Of a DNA stretch of 26,765 nucleotides, positions 15,197 to 24,900 are shown piece after piece. The translations under genes and the position numbers were made by a program. Each line of letters begins with the position of its first letter. The first letter of the stretch is position 1. Below the pieces are notes generated by a model. It saw only the letters and a list, made by a program, of their open reading frames with translations, did no database searches and was not told the origin of the DNA. Location of the stretch: positions 1 to 26,765 of IMG/VR virus record IMGVR_UViG_3300010885_049626; one strand, given 5' to 3'. This DNA comes from a virus.

Positions 15197-15203
15197 GTTT
15201 TGA

Positions 15204-16175
15204 TTAACCCGTTGATAACGCAGTTGTAGTGGTAAAGTCGCCAGCAACTGGTCTACTTATAGTAAGATAAGTAGCACCTGCTTTTCTAAGACCTATTGAG
15301 CTAGTAAGTGTACCATTGATCTGATCTGGATTAAGTTGGGGGCTAAATCTTGCTGTATATGCATCATCAAAGATAACACTAAATGTTAGAGTGCTGCTGC
15401 TTACACTAGCTGTTACTTGATAAAAGTTGCTAGTATATATACTCTGTCCGCCAGTAGTTGATCCGTATGCTCTAAAGATTGTTTGTGCTGAAGATGTAAG
15501 AGATCCATAGGCTATAGAATATGCTGTTCCACCTGTACCAGAATATGTAGCACCAGTAGCTCCATATGTAATAGTTCCCATAGTACTTAATAAGTTAAAC
15601 CAGTTAGTTGTTTGCGGATTACTAGTATATCCTGCAAGAGAAGCTCCAAATGTTATTGCCCCTCCTGAATTAAAAAAGAAACGTAAGTTATCATAAGATC
15701 CAAATGCTACATTAAAAATATGCTGTACTATACCATTTCCTGAACCCCAAGCAGTCGTTCTTACTGAAGTAAGTATACCATTAGTAGTTGTCATATCCGT
15801 ATTTGAAAAACTAAGAGCATTAGTTTGTAACTCACCTGCTACTGTAGAAATTAAATTAACATCTTGTGCTCGGATAGTTGCTCCTGATGCTATATTAGTG
15901 CCTATAAGAGATTGCAAACTAGTATAATTAGCACTAGTAAATCCTTGGTGATTAGCTATTTTCTGCATATCAGCATACAAAGCAGCCCATTGAAAATCAC
16001 TTGTTTGATAAGATATTAAGCTTCCAGAAGTTACCGAAGGTGTTGTTGTATCTCCACGTGATGTTACTGTTTGTCCGTATCCTAATGTAGCTGATCCTGT
16101 TCCTAAAACATTAGAAACTACTGTTTGTATAGTAGTATAATCATTAACATTAATTATTGCATTTTGTGCGACCAT
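15204..16175 (-). CDS. Tail/adhesin-like virion protein (marine T4-like family)
   Basis: The 323-aa protein is rich in Ser, Thr, Gly and Ala with short beta-like stretches, typical of tail-fibre and adhesin proteins. Its start (NAIINVNDYTTIQTVVSNVLG) and a middle part with FFFNSGGAITFGASLAGY are familiar from marine T4-like phage virion proteins. A repetitive S/T/G-rich stretch around residues 195-225 (TYGATGATYSGTGGTAY) is likely a beta-structured fibre. No signal peptide or catalytic motif is visible. It ends with TAA at 15206-15204, the -35 of the glycan-operon promoter following at once. An AGGAT lies about ten bases before the ATG. It probably contributes to host recognition; the exact position in the tail is unknown. 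Confidence 0.7.
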   Translation of the reverse strand: MVAQNAIINVNDYTTIQTVVSNVLGTGSATLGYGQTVTSRGDTTTPSVTSGSLISYQTSDFQWAALYADMQKIANHQGFTSANYTSLQSLIGTNIASGATIRAQDVNLISTVAGELQTNALSFSNTDMTTTNGILTSVRTTAWGSGNGIVQHIFNVAFGSYDNLRFFFNSGGAITFGASLAGYTSNPQTTNWFNLLSTMGTITYGATGATYSGTGGTAYSIAYGSLTSSAQTIFRAYGSTTGGQSIYTSNFYQVTASVSSSTLTFSVIFDDAYTARFSPQLNPDQINGTLTSSIGLRKAGATYLTISRPVAGDFTTTTALSTG

Positions 16176-16197
16176 CGTGTAATCATCCTATTAAATT

Positions 16198-16205
16198 AAT
16201 TTATA
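16198..16205 (-). promoter_or_regulatory. Candidate T4-type late promoter (TATAAATT)
   Basis: TATAAATT, one mismatch to TATAAATA, lies in the 37-base gap before the 323-aa tail gene, about 23 bases ahead of its ATG. Such strings occur by chance in AT-rich DNA, but its gap location is suitable. Confidence 0.35.
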
Positions 16206-16212
16206 TCTTTAC

Positions 16213-17751
16213 TTATGTTACTACTATCATAATAATACCAAAGTCAGAATCAAACTTATCTTCTAAGCTCTTTCCAATTATAGATGCTGCTAAAGGATTA
16301 TTACTACGGCTTGCCATAGCACATCCAGATGTTGCCGATGATACTAATATATCACCTTTTTTAACTGGACCGATCACTTTACACGGAACTTTTCCTCTTA
16401 ATGCTACTGCTAACCCTTCTGAATCAACATTCATTAGATAGGCTGGATTAGTTGAAATAACTCCTGCAACTCTTGTATCTTCTTCAATATTTGTAATAGT
16501 AATTTCTCTAATTCCACCAAATACAACAACTGTACCTGGATCATAAATTGCATCTGCATCATACTTTTCTGCTAAGTCAGCATACCTTGCTTGTGTAACT
16601 GTAGCAGTAATTATGTTAGCTGCAAAATTACCACTAGCATCTCTAGCAACAATAGTGTTTGGAGTATTTGTATCTTTTGCACTAACAAAATTTGTTCCTA
16701 AACTATTGAAATCATATAATAAGTTACTTGCGTTTGATGCAGTTCCGGTCATTGCTCCAACAAAACTATCGGCATGTATTGTTTTACCATATATATGGTT
16801 CCACTTAATAACTGCTGTACCTAAATTATAAGTTTCAGTAGCACCAGGAATTACGTCGTAATTAGAAAGTTTTAATGGTTCTCTTTCAGCTCCAACATTT
16901 GTTACCTTAAATGATAAGGTACTTGATACCATGTTTTTAATAGTACCTAAATTTGAATTTGTTTCGTCGATAAAGATTTTTATATCGTTAGCACTACCAA
17001 TTGTAAGACCTGCATTTGGGAACGAAGCTTGAGTAGTAAATGAAGCACTATCGTTTAAGATATAGTCAGCAGCAGGCCTATTGTTTAATCTATCCGAATC
17101 ACTTGCTGTTCCCCAAAATCTATAATCACTTGTAGTATGACCATTGGCACTATTAACTATAGTTATACCTTGATTTACGTAAGTAAATCCTGCTATAGGA
17201 TTAGTAAGACTATCTAGTGTAAATGAATCTTTACTTATTAAGTAAGTAACTATACCATCAGCAACTGCCTTAACAATAGCATGAGAATTACCGTCAGTAT
17301 CTTTAACAGAAATACTCTCTAGGTTTGTTTGATTGGCACCGCTAACTGCTTGTGGACCAACTAATGTAAAACTAGTACCGTTCCATGCTTTTAACTGCTT
17401 CGTTGTAGTATCAAACCAAAAATCACCTGTGTTAAGCGTAGTGGTCGGTGAAACTGCACTGACATATGACCCACCAGTAGTTCTCCATTTATCTGCATCT
17501 GAGATAGATGGATCATAGAATTTTAATTTTTTGTTATTACTATCATACCAAATTTGTCCAGCAACTGGATTACTTGGAGCACTTCCGTTAGCAAAATTTT
17601 CTAAAAGATAAAGGAAATTTTCATTCTGTATACCGCCATATCCGGCAAAATTCTTACCTACAAATGTTAAAGATGTAGCACTTTGATCAGTAGCACCGTC
17701 TTCGACGGTCACTAATGGTGCTCTATTATATCGATTTAATTGATATGGCAT
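16213..17751 (-). CDS. Tail-fibre-like protein with shared N-terminal module (512 aa)
   Basis: The N-terminal 150 residues contain LTFVGKNFAGYG, FLYLLENFANG, NPVAGQIWYDSNNKKLKFYD and GDFWFDTTTKQLKAWNG. The two upstream genes carry the same order (LLENF, GQxWY, GDxW...QLxxxxG), so the three are paralogues. The middle has tail-fibre phrases such as YNLGTAVIKWNHIYGKTIHA and VGAMTGTASNA. From about residue 388 comes a C-terminal domain beginning RYADLAEKYDADAIYDPGTV, with GKVPCKV and GDILVSSATSGCAM, common at the ends of phage tail fibres. It likely forms a trimeric fibre or receptor-binding element. AGGAG lies eight bases before the ATG. No chaperone gene is evident nearby. Confidence 0.78.
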   Translation of the reverse strand: MPYQLNRYNRAPLVTVEDGATDQSATSLTFVGKNFAGYGGIQNENFLYLLENFANGSAPSNPVAGQIWYDSNNKKLKFYDPSISDADKWRTTGGSYVSAVSPTTTLNTGDFWFDTTTKQLKAWNGTSFTLVGPQAVSGANQTNLESISVKDTDGNSHAIVKAVADGIVTYLISKDSFTLDSLTNPIAGFTYVNQGITIVNSANGHTTSDYRFWGTASDSDRLNNRPAADYILNDSASFTTQASFPNAGLTIGSANDIKIFIDETNSNLGTIKNMVSSTLSFKVTNVGAEREPLKLSNYDVIPGATETYNLGTAVIKWNHIYGKTIHADSFVGAMTGTASNASNLLYDFNSLGTNFVSAKDTNTPNTIVARDASGNFAANIITATVTQARYADLAEKYDADAIYDPGTVVVFGGIREITITNIEEDTRVAGVISTNPAYLMNVDSEGLAVALRGKVPCKVIGPVKKGDILVSSATSGCAMASRSNNPLAASIIGKSLEDKFDSDFGIIMIVVT

Positions 17752-17781
17752 ACTATTGGCTCCTAAATCATGTCTATAAGC

Positions 17782-17789
17782 TATTTATC
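17782..17789 (-). promoter_or_regulatory. Candidate T4-type late promoter (GATAAATA)
   Basis: GATAAATA lies in the gap before the 512-aa fibre gene, about 30 bases ahead of its ATG, one mismatch from TATAAATA. It overlaps the TGA of the upstream gene. Weak evidence on its own, but it recurs in the same kind of gap as the neighbouring candidates. Confidence 0.35.
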
Positions 17790-18987
17790 AAACACTGCTA
17801 ATTAAATCTGTTGCAAAGGTCCAAGCACCATTTGTAATAACAAATCGCTTGTTATATCTAGTAATAACTGCTCCATTTATATGTTGATAGTGAACAAATG
17901 CTCCTTGCCCATCTAAATAGAGTGAAGTACTAGCAATATCATTTAATATTAAAATTGTTTTTGCATTTATATTACTGAGTATATCATTATCAATTAATGT
18001 AAGTACAAATGGTTTTGTTAATGTTCTACCGTCAACTTCAAAATCTCCTCTAATCCTAGCGTTACCATTAACATCAAGAACTTTTTGAGGATTATCTGTT
18101 AATATACCGATATGTCCAGCACTAGCATTAATATAAATGTTTGAATTAGTACCACTAGCATTAGTAGTCCTAATAGAAACATCGCCATTTTGTCTAGAAT
18201 TTTCTATCTGTAAAGCAAATCCAGAAAGTTTAATTTTAATATTTGATGTAGATCCAAGTGTTAGTCCATTATTAGAAACAATTGAAAGTGGAACACTCAT
18301 CGTAGATCCAACATTTCCATTACTGTTGTCTCTTACCAAATAACTTGCAGCATTTAGTCCTCCAAGTTGTTGAGAATTAGATACTGTTATGTTGAATAAA
18401 TTTGAAACTGCTGAGCTTGAAGTATATCCTTTTACTATAGTAGTAAATCCAGTAATAACTGGAACTGGATCAAACTCTGACGACGAATAAATTCCAAGAA
18501 GAGAATTATTAACAAATAATTGTAAAGTTGGTTTAGAATTACCAAAACTGTCATAAAGTGTTTCAGCAATAAATCCAGTTTTACCTTGGCTATGTGTCCA
18601 TATTGGTCCGGCCAATGTTAAAGCCGAGCCGTCATAGAAATAAAGCTGTTTGTCTTTGCTATTAATCCAAAAATCTCCAGTTACAAAACTAGTAGGTTCC
18701 TCAGGACTAACGACCGGAGCACCAGTAGCTCTCCACCCAGTGACGTTTCCGGTATACACTTGTAATCTAGATTCAGCTGTATTATACCATAGTTGACCTG
18801 TCATTGGTTTACCAGGAGGCAGCGAATTAGAAAAATTTTCTAAAAGATGTACAAGATCACCGTTTAGAGCTTCACCAAACATTGTGGAATTTTTTCCAAT
18901 TAATTTAAGATCAGTAGTATCATCAATTGTACCATCTAGAATATCAACTAATTTTGTTCCATCGGATTTATTAATAGTATATGTCAT
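17788..18987 (-). CDS. Tail-fibre-like protein with shared N-terminal module (399 aa)
   Basis: The first 130 residues carry the shared module: LKLIGKNSTMFGEALN, LVHLLENFSNSLPPGKP, GQLWYNTAESRLQVY, GDFWINSKDKQLYFYDG and LAGP. A fibre shaft follows, with LTLGSTSNIKIKLSG and HIGILTDNPQKVLDVNGNA, a phrase typical of phage tail fibres (IGIGTxNPxxxLDVNGNA). The last ~100 residues, after GDFEVDGRTLTKPF, look like a compact distal beta domain ending ITNGAWTFATDLISSV; this could be the receptor-binding tip. The ATG overlaps the TAA of the 765-aa gene by one base. GC is somewhat higher than in the glycan block by eye. The receptor is unknown. Confidence 0.75.
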   Translation of the reverse strand: MTYTINKSDGTKLVDILDGTIDDTTDLKLIGKNSTMFGEALNGDLVHLLENFSNSLPPGKPMTGQLWYNTAESRLQVYTGNVTGWRATGAPVVSPEEPTSFVTGDFWINSKDKQLYFYDGSALTLAGPIWTHSQGKTGFIAETLYDSFGNSKPTLQLFVNNSLLGIYSSSEFDPVPVITGFTTIVKGYTSSSAVSNLFNITVSNSQQLGGLNAASYLVRDNSNGNVGSTMSVPLSIVSNNGLTLGSTSNIKIKLSGFALQIENSRQNGDVSIRTTNASGTNSNIYINASAGHIGILTDNPQKVLDVNGNARIRGDFEVDGRTLTKPFVLTLIDNDILSNINAKTILILNDIASTSLYLDGQGAFVHYQHINGAVITRYNKRFVITNGAWTFATDLISSV

Positions 18988-21284
18988 TAGATAATTACCC
19001 CTGAATAGATTATATAGTTAATAGATATATATGGATTCATTAAACTTACAGCATTACCAATTGGTTGATTTGTTTTAATGTTACCAGTAGTTGATATGTA
19101 TTGACTTTGATCTGCGCCAGTTGGACCTTTTCCGAGGAAAGTATCGTCATCAGTAGGAACTACAGATGTATTATTAATTGCATAATATTGTCCACCAGTT
19201 GACCCACTTAAATCATGTTTATGATCAGGTATCTGAGTAATATCAAGAGTAGTTTGTTCTTGTCCAGCAACTTGCCCTAATACACTAGCAGTTGAGGCAT
19301 TTACTCTACCAGCTGAACCGCCGCCGCTATCAATAAGACTTATAGCATTAGTAACAGTTTTATCTGGGACTTTATCACCATTATCCATATTATCAAGACC
19401 TAGCGGGAATCTTCCTCTTAAATCTGGAATTTTGAATGTACCTGAACCGACTAATAAATTAGTATTAGGAGTATATATGTATCCGATAACATTATATAAA
19501 TCTTGATATACACCAATTAATTTTTCACTGCCATCACATAACAAATACCCTGGAGGAATCGCTGCGCCAGCAAATGGAAAAATAGCTCCAACTGGAACTA
19601 CTGGCAAATTACTTACAAAATCTTTTTTAGTTGTTTTGTATACACCAGACGGAGCACCGCCTTCAACAAATGGTCTATTAATTATTATTTCATCAGTATT
19701 TGCTGTTGAGGTAGTAGAATTTTGATTAGTTATAAATTCTGGAGATATACTTGTAGTAAATATCTTATCAGTAGATGTAGTAGCAGTACCAGTTCCTGTT
19801 CCGGCACCAGTTGCTGCAAAAATCAATCCAATAGTATTTGATGCAGCACCAATTAATGTAAAATTAGTAGGGTTAGCCCCATTACTAAGAGAAGTAATCT
19901 TGTATTGTTGACCATTAACAAATGCACCTGCTGAAACAAGTGTTGCTGACCCATCAAAACTAATTCCAGGACTAGTTACATCTCCAGTCATTCTAAATAC
20001 AGTGCTAGATATCAAACTGCTTGCAGTACCTGTAACACTGCCAACTACACTACCTGTAACATTTCCAATTAACGATCCATTAAATGTAGTAGCGTAAATG
20101 TTTCTATACTTTAAATTATTAACAGGAGCTACTAAATCAACTGAGCCAATATCAACTGTATTATTAGTTATTGGAAGTATATTTGAACTATTGATGGTAG
20201 AGGAAGCAAATATTTCTCCCAAAGTTCTTAATTTCTTTTTAACAACTATTCCCCCATCAACTATTAGTGCGCCTGTTGCTATATTGATAGTATCAGTAGT
20301 ATCTGTAATTTTAACTTGTTCGGTAAAGCTACCTGTACCTTTAACAGATAATGTTTCTGTTGGAGCTAGGTTATTTGATCCAATACCAATCCGTCCACTA
20401 GTAGCATCTAAACTTATTAGTGTAGTTTCAACGTGTGCGCCTGCTCCGACATTAAGTCTTATATCAAATCTGGAACCCGGTGTAGAGTAATATAATACTC
20501 CAGTTTGTTCGGTTATGCGAAGTTGTAATTGTGAATCTCCGCCTACATTTAATCCAGAATCACTTTTAACAGTTAATATTTGAGTAGTTATATTAGGAAC
20601 ATCTGCTCTAAGAAAACTAGCAGCAGGAATAATTGAACCGCCAATAATAAGATTTTCTGCTTTCTCACTTACACCCCAAAATTTATTAGAATTACTACTA
20701 AGATTTATACCTACCTTAATATTTTCAAAACCTGATATTCCAGACTGAGGAGTAAATTCTGAATTACTTAATATAGAAACTACCTTATCATCAACATAAT
20801 TTATTAGGACAGTATGTTCAGTTTGTAATGTAGTCGAATCTTTAATTTTTTCAGGTTTAGCACCAGTCTGAAGACCGCTACTAAATGTTGGACCAACTAG
20901 AATCCAATTAGCTCCATTGTAAAGATATAACTGTTGATTTGCAGTATCAACCCAAATATCACCTAGAATACTACCGCCAATATCGGGCTGGCTAGATCCT
21001 TTCTTTAGTGATCCGGAAGATTTCCAATTAGTACCGTCATAAACTTTTAAAGACTCTACTCCTGGAGAACTATCATACCATAACTGTCCTTCAACAGGAT
21101 TAGGTGGCGGAGTCATTTTGGCAAAATTTTCTAATAGGTGTAAGAAATTTTCAGCAATAGTAACCGCATATCCTTTTTGATTTCTCCCAGGAAATTTTAA
21201 ACTTGTGGCCGTATTAATAGTATTATCATTAACTATAATATTACCATTATTTGTTTGATCTGTAAAATTAACTGTGTAAGCCAT
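18987..21284 (-). CDS. Tail-fibre protein with tail-collar domain and shared N-terminal module (765 aa)
   Basis: The N-terminus has LKFPGRNQKGYA, FLHLLENFAK, NPVEGQLWYDS and GDIWVDTANQQLYLYNG, the module shared with the next two genes. The shaft includes IGIGSNNLAPTETLSVKG and FNGSLIGNVTGSVVGS. Around residues 450-500 lies a separate module, GQQYKITSL, then FTLIGAASNTIG and FAATGAGTGTGTA, seen in many marine phage tail proteins. From about 565 comes a phage tail-collar domain: VPVGAIFPFAGAAIPPGYLL, CDGS, then LRGRFPLG. IPDHKHDLSG near 685 and NPYISINYIIYSGVI at the end complete it. It probably forms a long tail fibre or whisker touching the host. The ATG overlaps the upstream TAA by one base. 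Confidence 0.85.
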   Translation of the reverse strand: MAYTVNFTDQTNNGNIIVNDNTINTATSLKFPGRNQKGYAVTIAENFLHLLENFAKMTPPPNPVEGQLWYDSSPGVESLKVYDGTNWKSSGSLKKGSSQPDIGGSILGDIWVDTANQQLYLYNGANWILVGPTFSSGLQTGAKPEKIKDSTTLQTEHTVLINYVDDKVVSILSNSEFTPQSGISGFENIKVGINLSSNSNKFWGVSEKAENLIIGGSIIPAASFLRADVPNITTQILTVKSDSGLNVGGDSQLQLRITEQTGVLYYSTPGSRFDIRLNVGAGAHVETTLISLDATSGRIGIGSNNLAPTETLSVKGTGSFTEQVKITDTTDTINIATGALIVDGGIVVKKKLRTLGEIFASSTINSSNILPITNNTVDIGSVDLVAPVNNLKYRNIYATTFNGSLIGNVTGSVVGSVTGTASSLISSTVFRMTGDVTSPGISFDGSATLVSAGAFVNGQQYKITSLSNGANPTNFTLIGAASNTIGLIFAATGAGTGTGTATTSTDKIFTTSISPEFITNQNSTTSTANTDEIIINRPFVEGGAPSGVYKTTKKDFVSNLPVVPVGAIFPFAGAAIPPGYLLCDGSEKLIGVYQDLYNVIGYIYTPNTNLLVGSGTFKIPDLRGRFPLGLDNMDNGDKVPDKTVTNAISLIDSGGGSAGRVNASTASVLGQVAGQEQTTLDITQIPDHKHDLSGSTGGQYYAINNTSVVPTDDDTFLGKGPTGADQSQYISTTGNIKTNQPIGNAVSLMNPYISINYIIYSGVII

Positions 21285-21952
21285 TATCCATTAAACCCCG
21301 ATAAGCTCTGTATGCGAACTGTATAATCTATCTGTATCAACCTGTTTAAGCTTTTCTGTACAGGATGGAACATAACATGAGTTAATAATTTTCCTTCGTT
21401 ATCAATCGCAGTTGAATCGTATCCTCTAAGGCCCAATTCATCAAATACATAATCACCAGTATTAGTAGCATTATCAAACGCTTCTTGTCCAGAGGGTTCA
21501 CCATAATCAAGCAAACAAGATACAATAATATCTGTATACGTAGCACCAGTAACGTGGACAGTATCTATTTTGTTACGTGTGGGATCAGTATTGGCTACAC
21601 TACGATTATCTATCACTTTCTTATATGTCTCATTATAAAGTGTGCTATTAGTTCCTACACTATTTGGAGTTAAGTAAGTAATAACACCAGTAGGATCAAC
21701 TATAGTTCCACCATTTCCAAATACCATCTGATAAATCATTCCTTGTCCAGTATTAGCAAGACTGTGTGCTAAAGCTACACTCATATTTTCATAATGTATA
21801 GCATTACGCTTATTGATATAGACTTGTCCTGACTCTGGGTCAAATATTTTAATATGTCCCTCTATATGGAAAGGTCCAGTTTCATTAGGTTGTGTCTTCA
21901 TATCTTTATCCTGATCCTTGGGTTTTTTAGGTGTGTTGTCTGATGTCTTCAT
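21284..21952 (-). CDS. Virion-associated protein of marine T4-like type (222 aa)
   Basis: The protein opens with a lysine/aspartate-rich, probably disordered stretch (residues 1-25), then FHIEGHIKIFDPESGQVYIN, KRNAIHYENMSVALAHSLAN, and later DYVFDELGLRGYDS. This wording (GHxKIxDPxxGxVxxxKRNAIHYENMS) is familiar from a conserved marine T4-like phage protein next to tail genes; I know no assigned role. It lacks membrane segments and catalytic motifs. A second in-frame Met at residue 18 gives a shorter alternative; I keep the longer start because AGAG lies eight bases before it. It is cotranscribed between the giant virion protein and the collar-domain fibre, so it may be a baseplate or fibre-attachment component. 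Confidence 0.7.
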   Translation of the reverse strand: MKTSDNTPKKPKDQDKDMKTQPNETGPFHIEGHIKIFDPESGQVYINKRNAIHYENMSVALAHSLANTGQGMIYQMVFGNGGTIVDPTGVITYLTPNSVGTNSTLYNETYKKVIDNRSVANTDPTRNKIDTVHVTGATYTDIIVSCLLDYGEPSGQEAFDNATNTGDYVFDELGLRGYDSTAIDNEGKLLTHVMFHPVQKSLNRLIQIDYTVRIQSLSGFNG

Positions 21953-21966
21953 AATCTTTACTCTCT

Positions 21967-21977
21967 TATTTATTTAG
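21967..21977 (-). promoter_or_regulatory. Candidate late promoter (CTAAATAAATA)
   Basis: CTAAATAAATA on the minus strand contains CTAAATA and AATAAATA, close to late-promoter motifs of T4-like cyanophages and T4. It overlaps the last codons of the giant virion protein and lies 15-25 bases ahead of the ATG of the 222-aa gene. Low complexity makes chance occurrence possible. Confidence 0.4.
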
Positions 21978-24900
21978 GTAAATCTACCTGCTTACTGTTC
22001 AAGAATCTAGCAATATCAGTAGTGCTATAAACTAATGGTCCGGTTTCGTTTGGTTTCTGCCATTTTTTACCTTGTTTTGATATAATTAATACCATTTCTC
22101 CAGGATTTGGCGCTACTGTTAATCTTACTGATTTACTAACACCGTCTACTGAAAATTCTGCTTCAATTTGTTTATCACCAGCACCTAAATAACTATCTTG
22201 ACCTTTATTTTGATCATAGATAAATGTAGGAGTCTTAACTAGTCGACGTCCAGCAACATACACTTCAATAGAATCGCATTGACCAAAATCTGACGGAATA
22301 GTTTTTCTGTACCATACAGGATTAATAGATTTTGTAGGAATAAAATCAAAATCAAATATTTGACTCGTTCCGTCTCCGTACGCTGTTCTCTTAACTTCAG
22401 TATCAACATAAGGTATAGTTAACTTAGCTCCAAAATCATAAACTTCAGTTCCGGCTGGGACTGAAATACCAACGCTAGTGCCTAATGTACCTCTACGCAA
22501 CTGACTAAGTGTATTTCCGTTCTTTATAAAATATTCAATACGTTCACCGTTAATTTCAATAATTCCAGGAAGCTTAGTATCTGTTGTTTGATCATTAATA
22601 ACTGTAGTTAATATTGATCCGTCAGTTACTATTATGCTAGTATCTGTTATATTAAAATCTTGAGCTAGCGTTGTTATCTTTGTTTTATCCAATACTTTAT
22701 AAGCTGTTCGATTTAACATATCTTTAAATATTTTAAATCCAAAACTAGGACGAACTGTTTGATCAGATGTTGTAATAATTTCGATATAATCACTGCTAGT
22801 TAAAATATCAGGTAATGTAACTCTAACTTGTTTTCTATTATCTAATACAACGAAATCAATATTAGGTGATAAGAATTTATGATTTAATATTACAAAAACT
22901 CCGCTAGTGTTTGATACTGTTCTAGGTAAATCAAATATACCACTAGTATTAAATGATGCAGTCATTAAATCGTATCTATTAGAATCATATCCAAGTAAAT
23001 CATACCCAGTAGTAAAAGTAAATCCTTTATTAACTCTTTTAATTTTTATAATATCATGATTAGTAAATGTAGTTACTGTTATATTATTTTTTCTAACAAT
23101 ATCATAATTTCCACTAAGAATTAATTGATTATCTATTATTTGATAATCATTTCTTTTAATAATTTCTACAATAATCTCATTACCGTTAACTGCTACATTT
23201 GTCGCTAACGATATAGAGTTTTGAGAAGAATCTAATAAGAAATCTTGTGTTGGAATTAACATCTTTCCGTTAATATATACATTAATATCTGATTGACTTA
23301 ACATATATGGCATATATCTAGGATCAATTATTTGTAAATCAGATCCACTATATACAAAATTCTTATAATCAGGAGCTGATAAATATTCTCCATCAATCAC
23401 AACAAGAACACTTGCCGATAATGGTAGAAGATTTGCAGGAACTGTTGTTAGATTATATATTTTTTGACCAGCAACTATCGGAATATGCTCATTTATAACT
23501 TTGCTATATTTTTGTATGCTTCCGGAAAAAATAACTATTTGAATAATTGAATCTATTGGAGGTGGTTCGTTAAGTTGTATTGCAACATTACCTGAAATAG
23601 ATTTAACTGATGATCCTGTTTCGATACCGTCAATTGTTATAAAGACAGTAAAATTATCTTTAGAATATTTTGCAGCTGTTAAAAATTCTATAGTCTCACC
23701 ATCACTAACATATGTTTTTTGATCTAATATATCATATCCTGCCGTATCAAATATAATAATGACAATCTTTAATCCTTCATTTGGAATATCATTAAGTATA
23801 ATTTTTTTATTCATATAGTTAATTGAAAATTCAACAGGAATATTATTAACTAATACTATTATACCATCAATTACTCCAGGAAGATGTGTAATTGAATATT
23901 CAGTAGTGATTCCATCGCTTGTATAATTGTTAACGTAAACATTAGGACCGCCTGATGAAGGAGTATGATAAACTTTAATATCTAAAGTATCAAATACTTG
24001 ACCTTGTACAAGTTCTTCAGGTCCATGACTTGTATCTGTTGTAATAAATCCATCGCCATCGATAATTATGTCTTCAGGATTAATACCAGTTGCTGAAGAA
24101 TAACTAAATGCTCCACCAGATACTAACGAATCTACTAAGCTCCTATCAGAAGGTAATATAGATCCATCGCTAGTACTCTTACGGAAATTTAACATATCGT
24201 TGTTAGCTAATGATATTATATTTGGAATAGTTATAGTTTGATTGATACCATTACCTATAAAAGAATTTAATTTTACATTATCATCTATTCTAACATTATT
24301 TTTATAGATATTAATTGTTTCTCCAATTGCTGGAACATATGGAAGTGTAAAGTTTCTAGTGGTACCATTAGAAATTTCCATGTAATCATCATTACTAGAA
24401 ATAACATTATCCCATGAAGTTACATCCCATGGAAGAACATCCCAGCCACCGCCTATTTCAAAATCAATACTAGTAACAGTAACACCGCTATAATCAATGC
24501 CAGTCATTAACTGAGCAAGATCTTTACCATATTGTCCAGCAGTCGGTGAGTAAGCATAATCAATTCTATCAGCTGCTGAATACAATTTAATATTTTTATT
24601 ATAGGTTATTTCTATGTTTCGAATACCTGTACGTGGTGGTTGAGAAAATATAATATATCCCTCTAACGCTGTATAGGTATCATGATCTGCATTTATAATA
24701 GATATTTCATATTGAGATCCATAATATTCAATGTTATCAACAAATATTGTAAATTTATGTTTTAGAGGTTCAGGTGCAAATGTTAATTTAAACTTAAATT
24801 GGGTTCCTGTTCCATTAAAATAATCAGTATGTTTAAAATCATTTACTACATACGAATTAGTATAACGATCAAACTTCATAGCGATATGATTAGTTCGAAC

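Noticed and set aside
15192-15204. Short palindrome ATCAA/TTGAT as a repressor operator
   Set aside because: Five-base arms are too short to separate from chance in AT-rich sequence.
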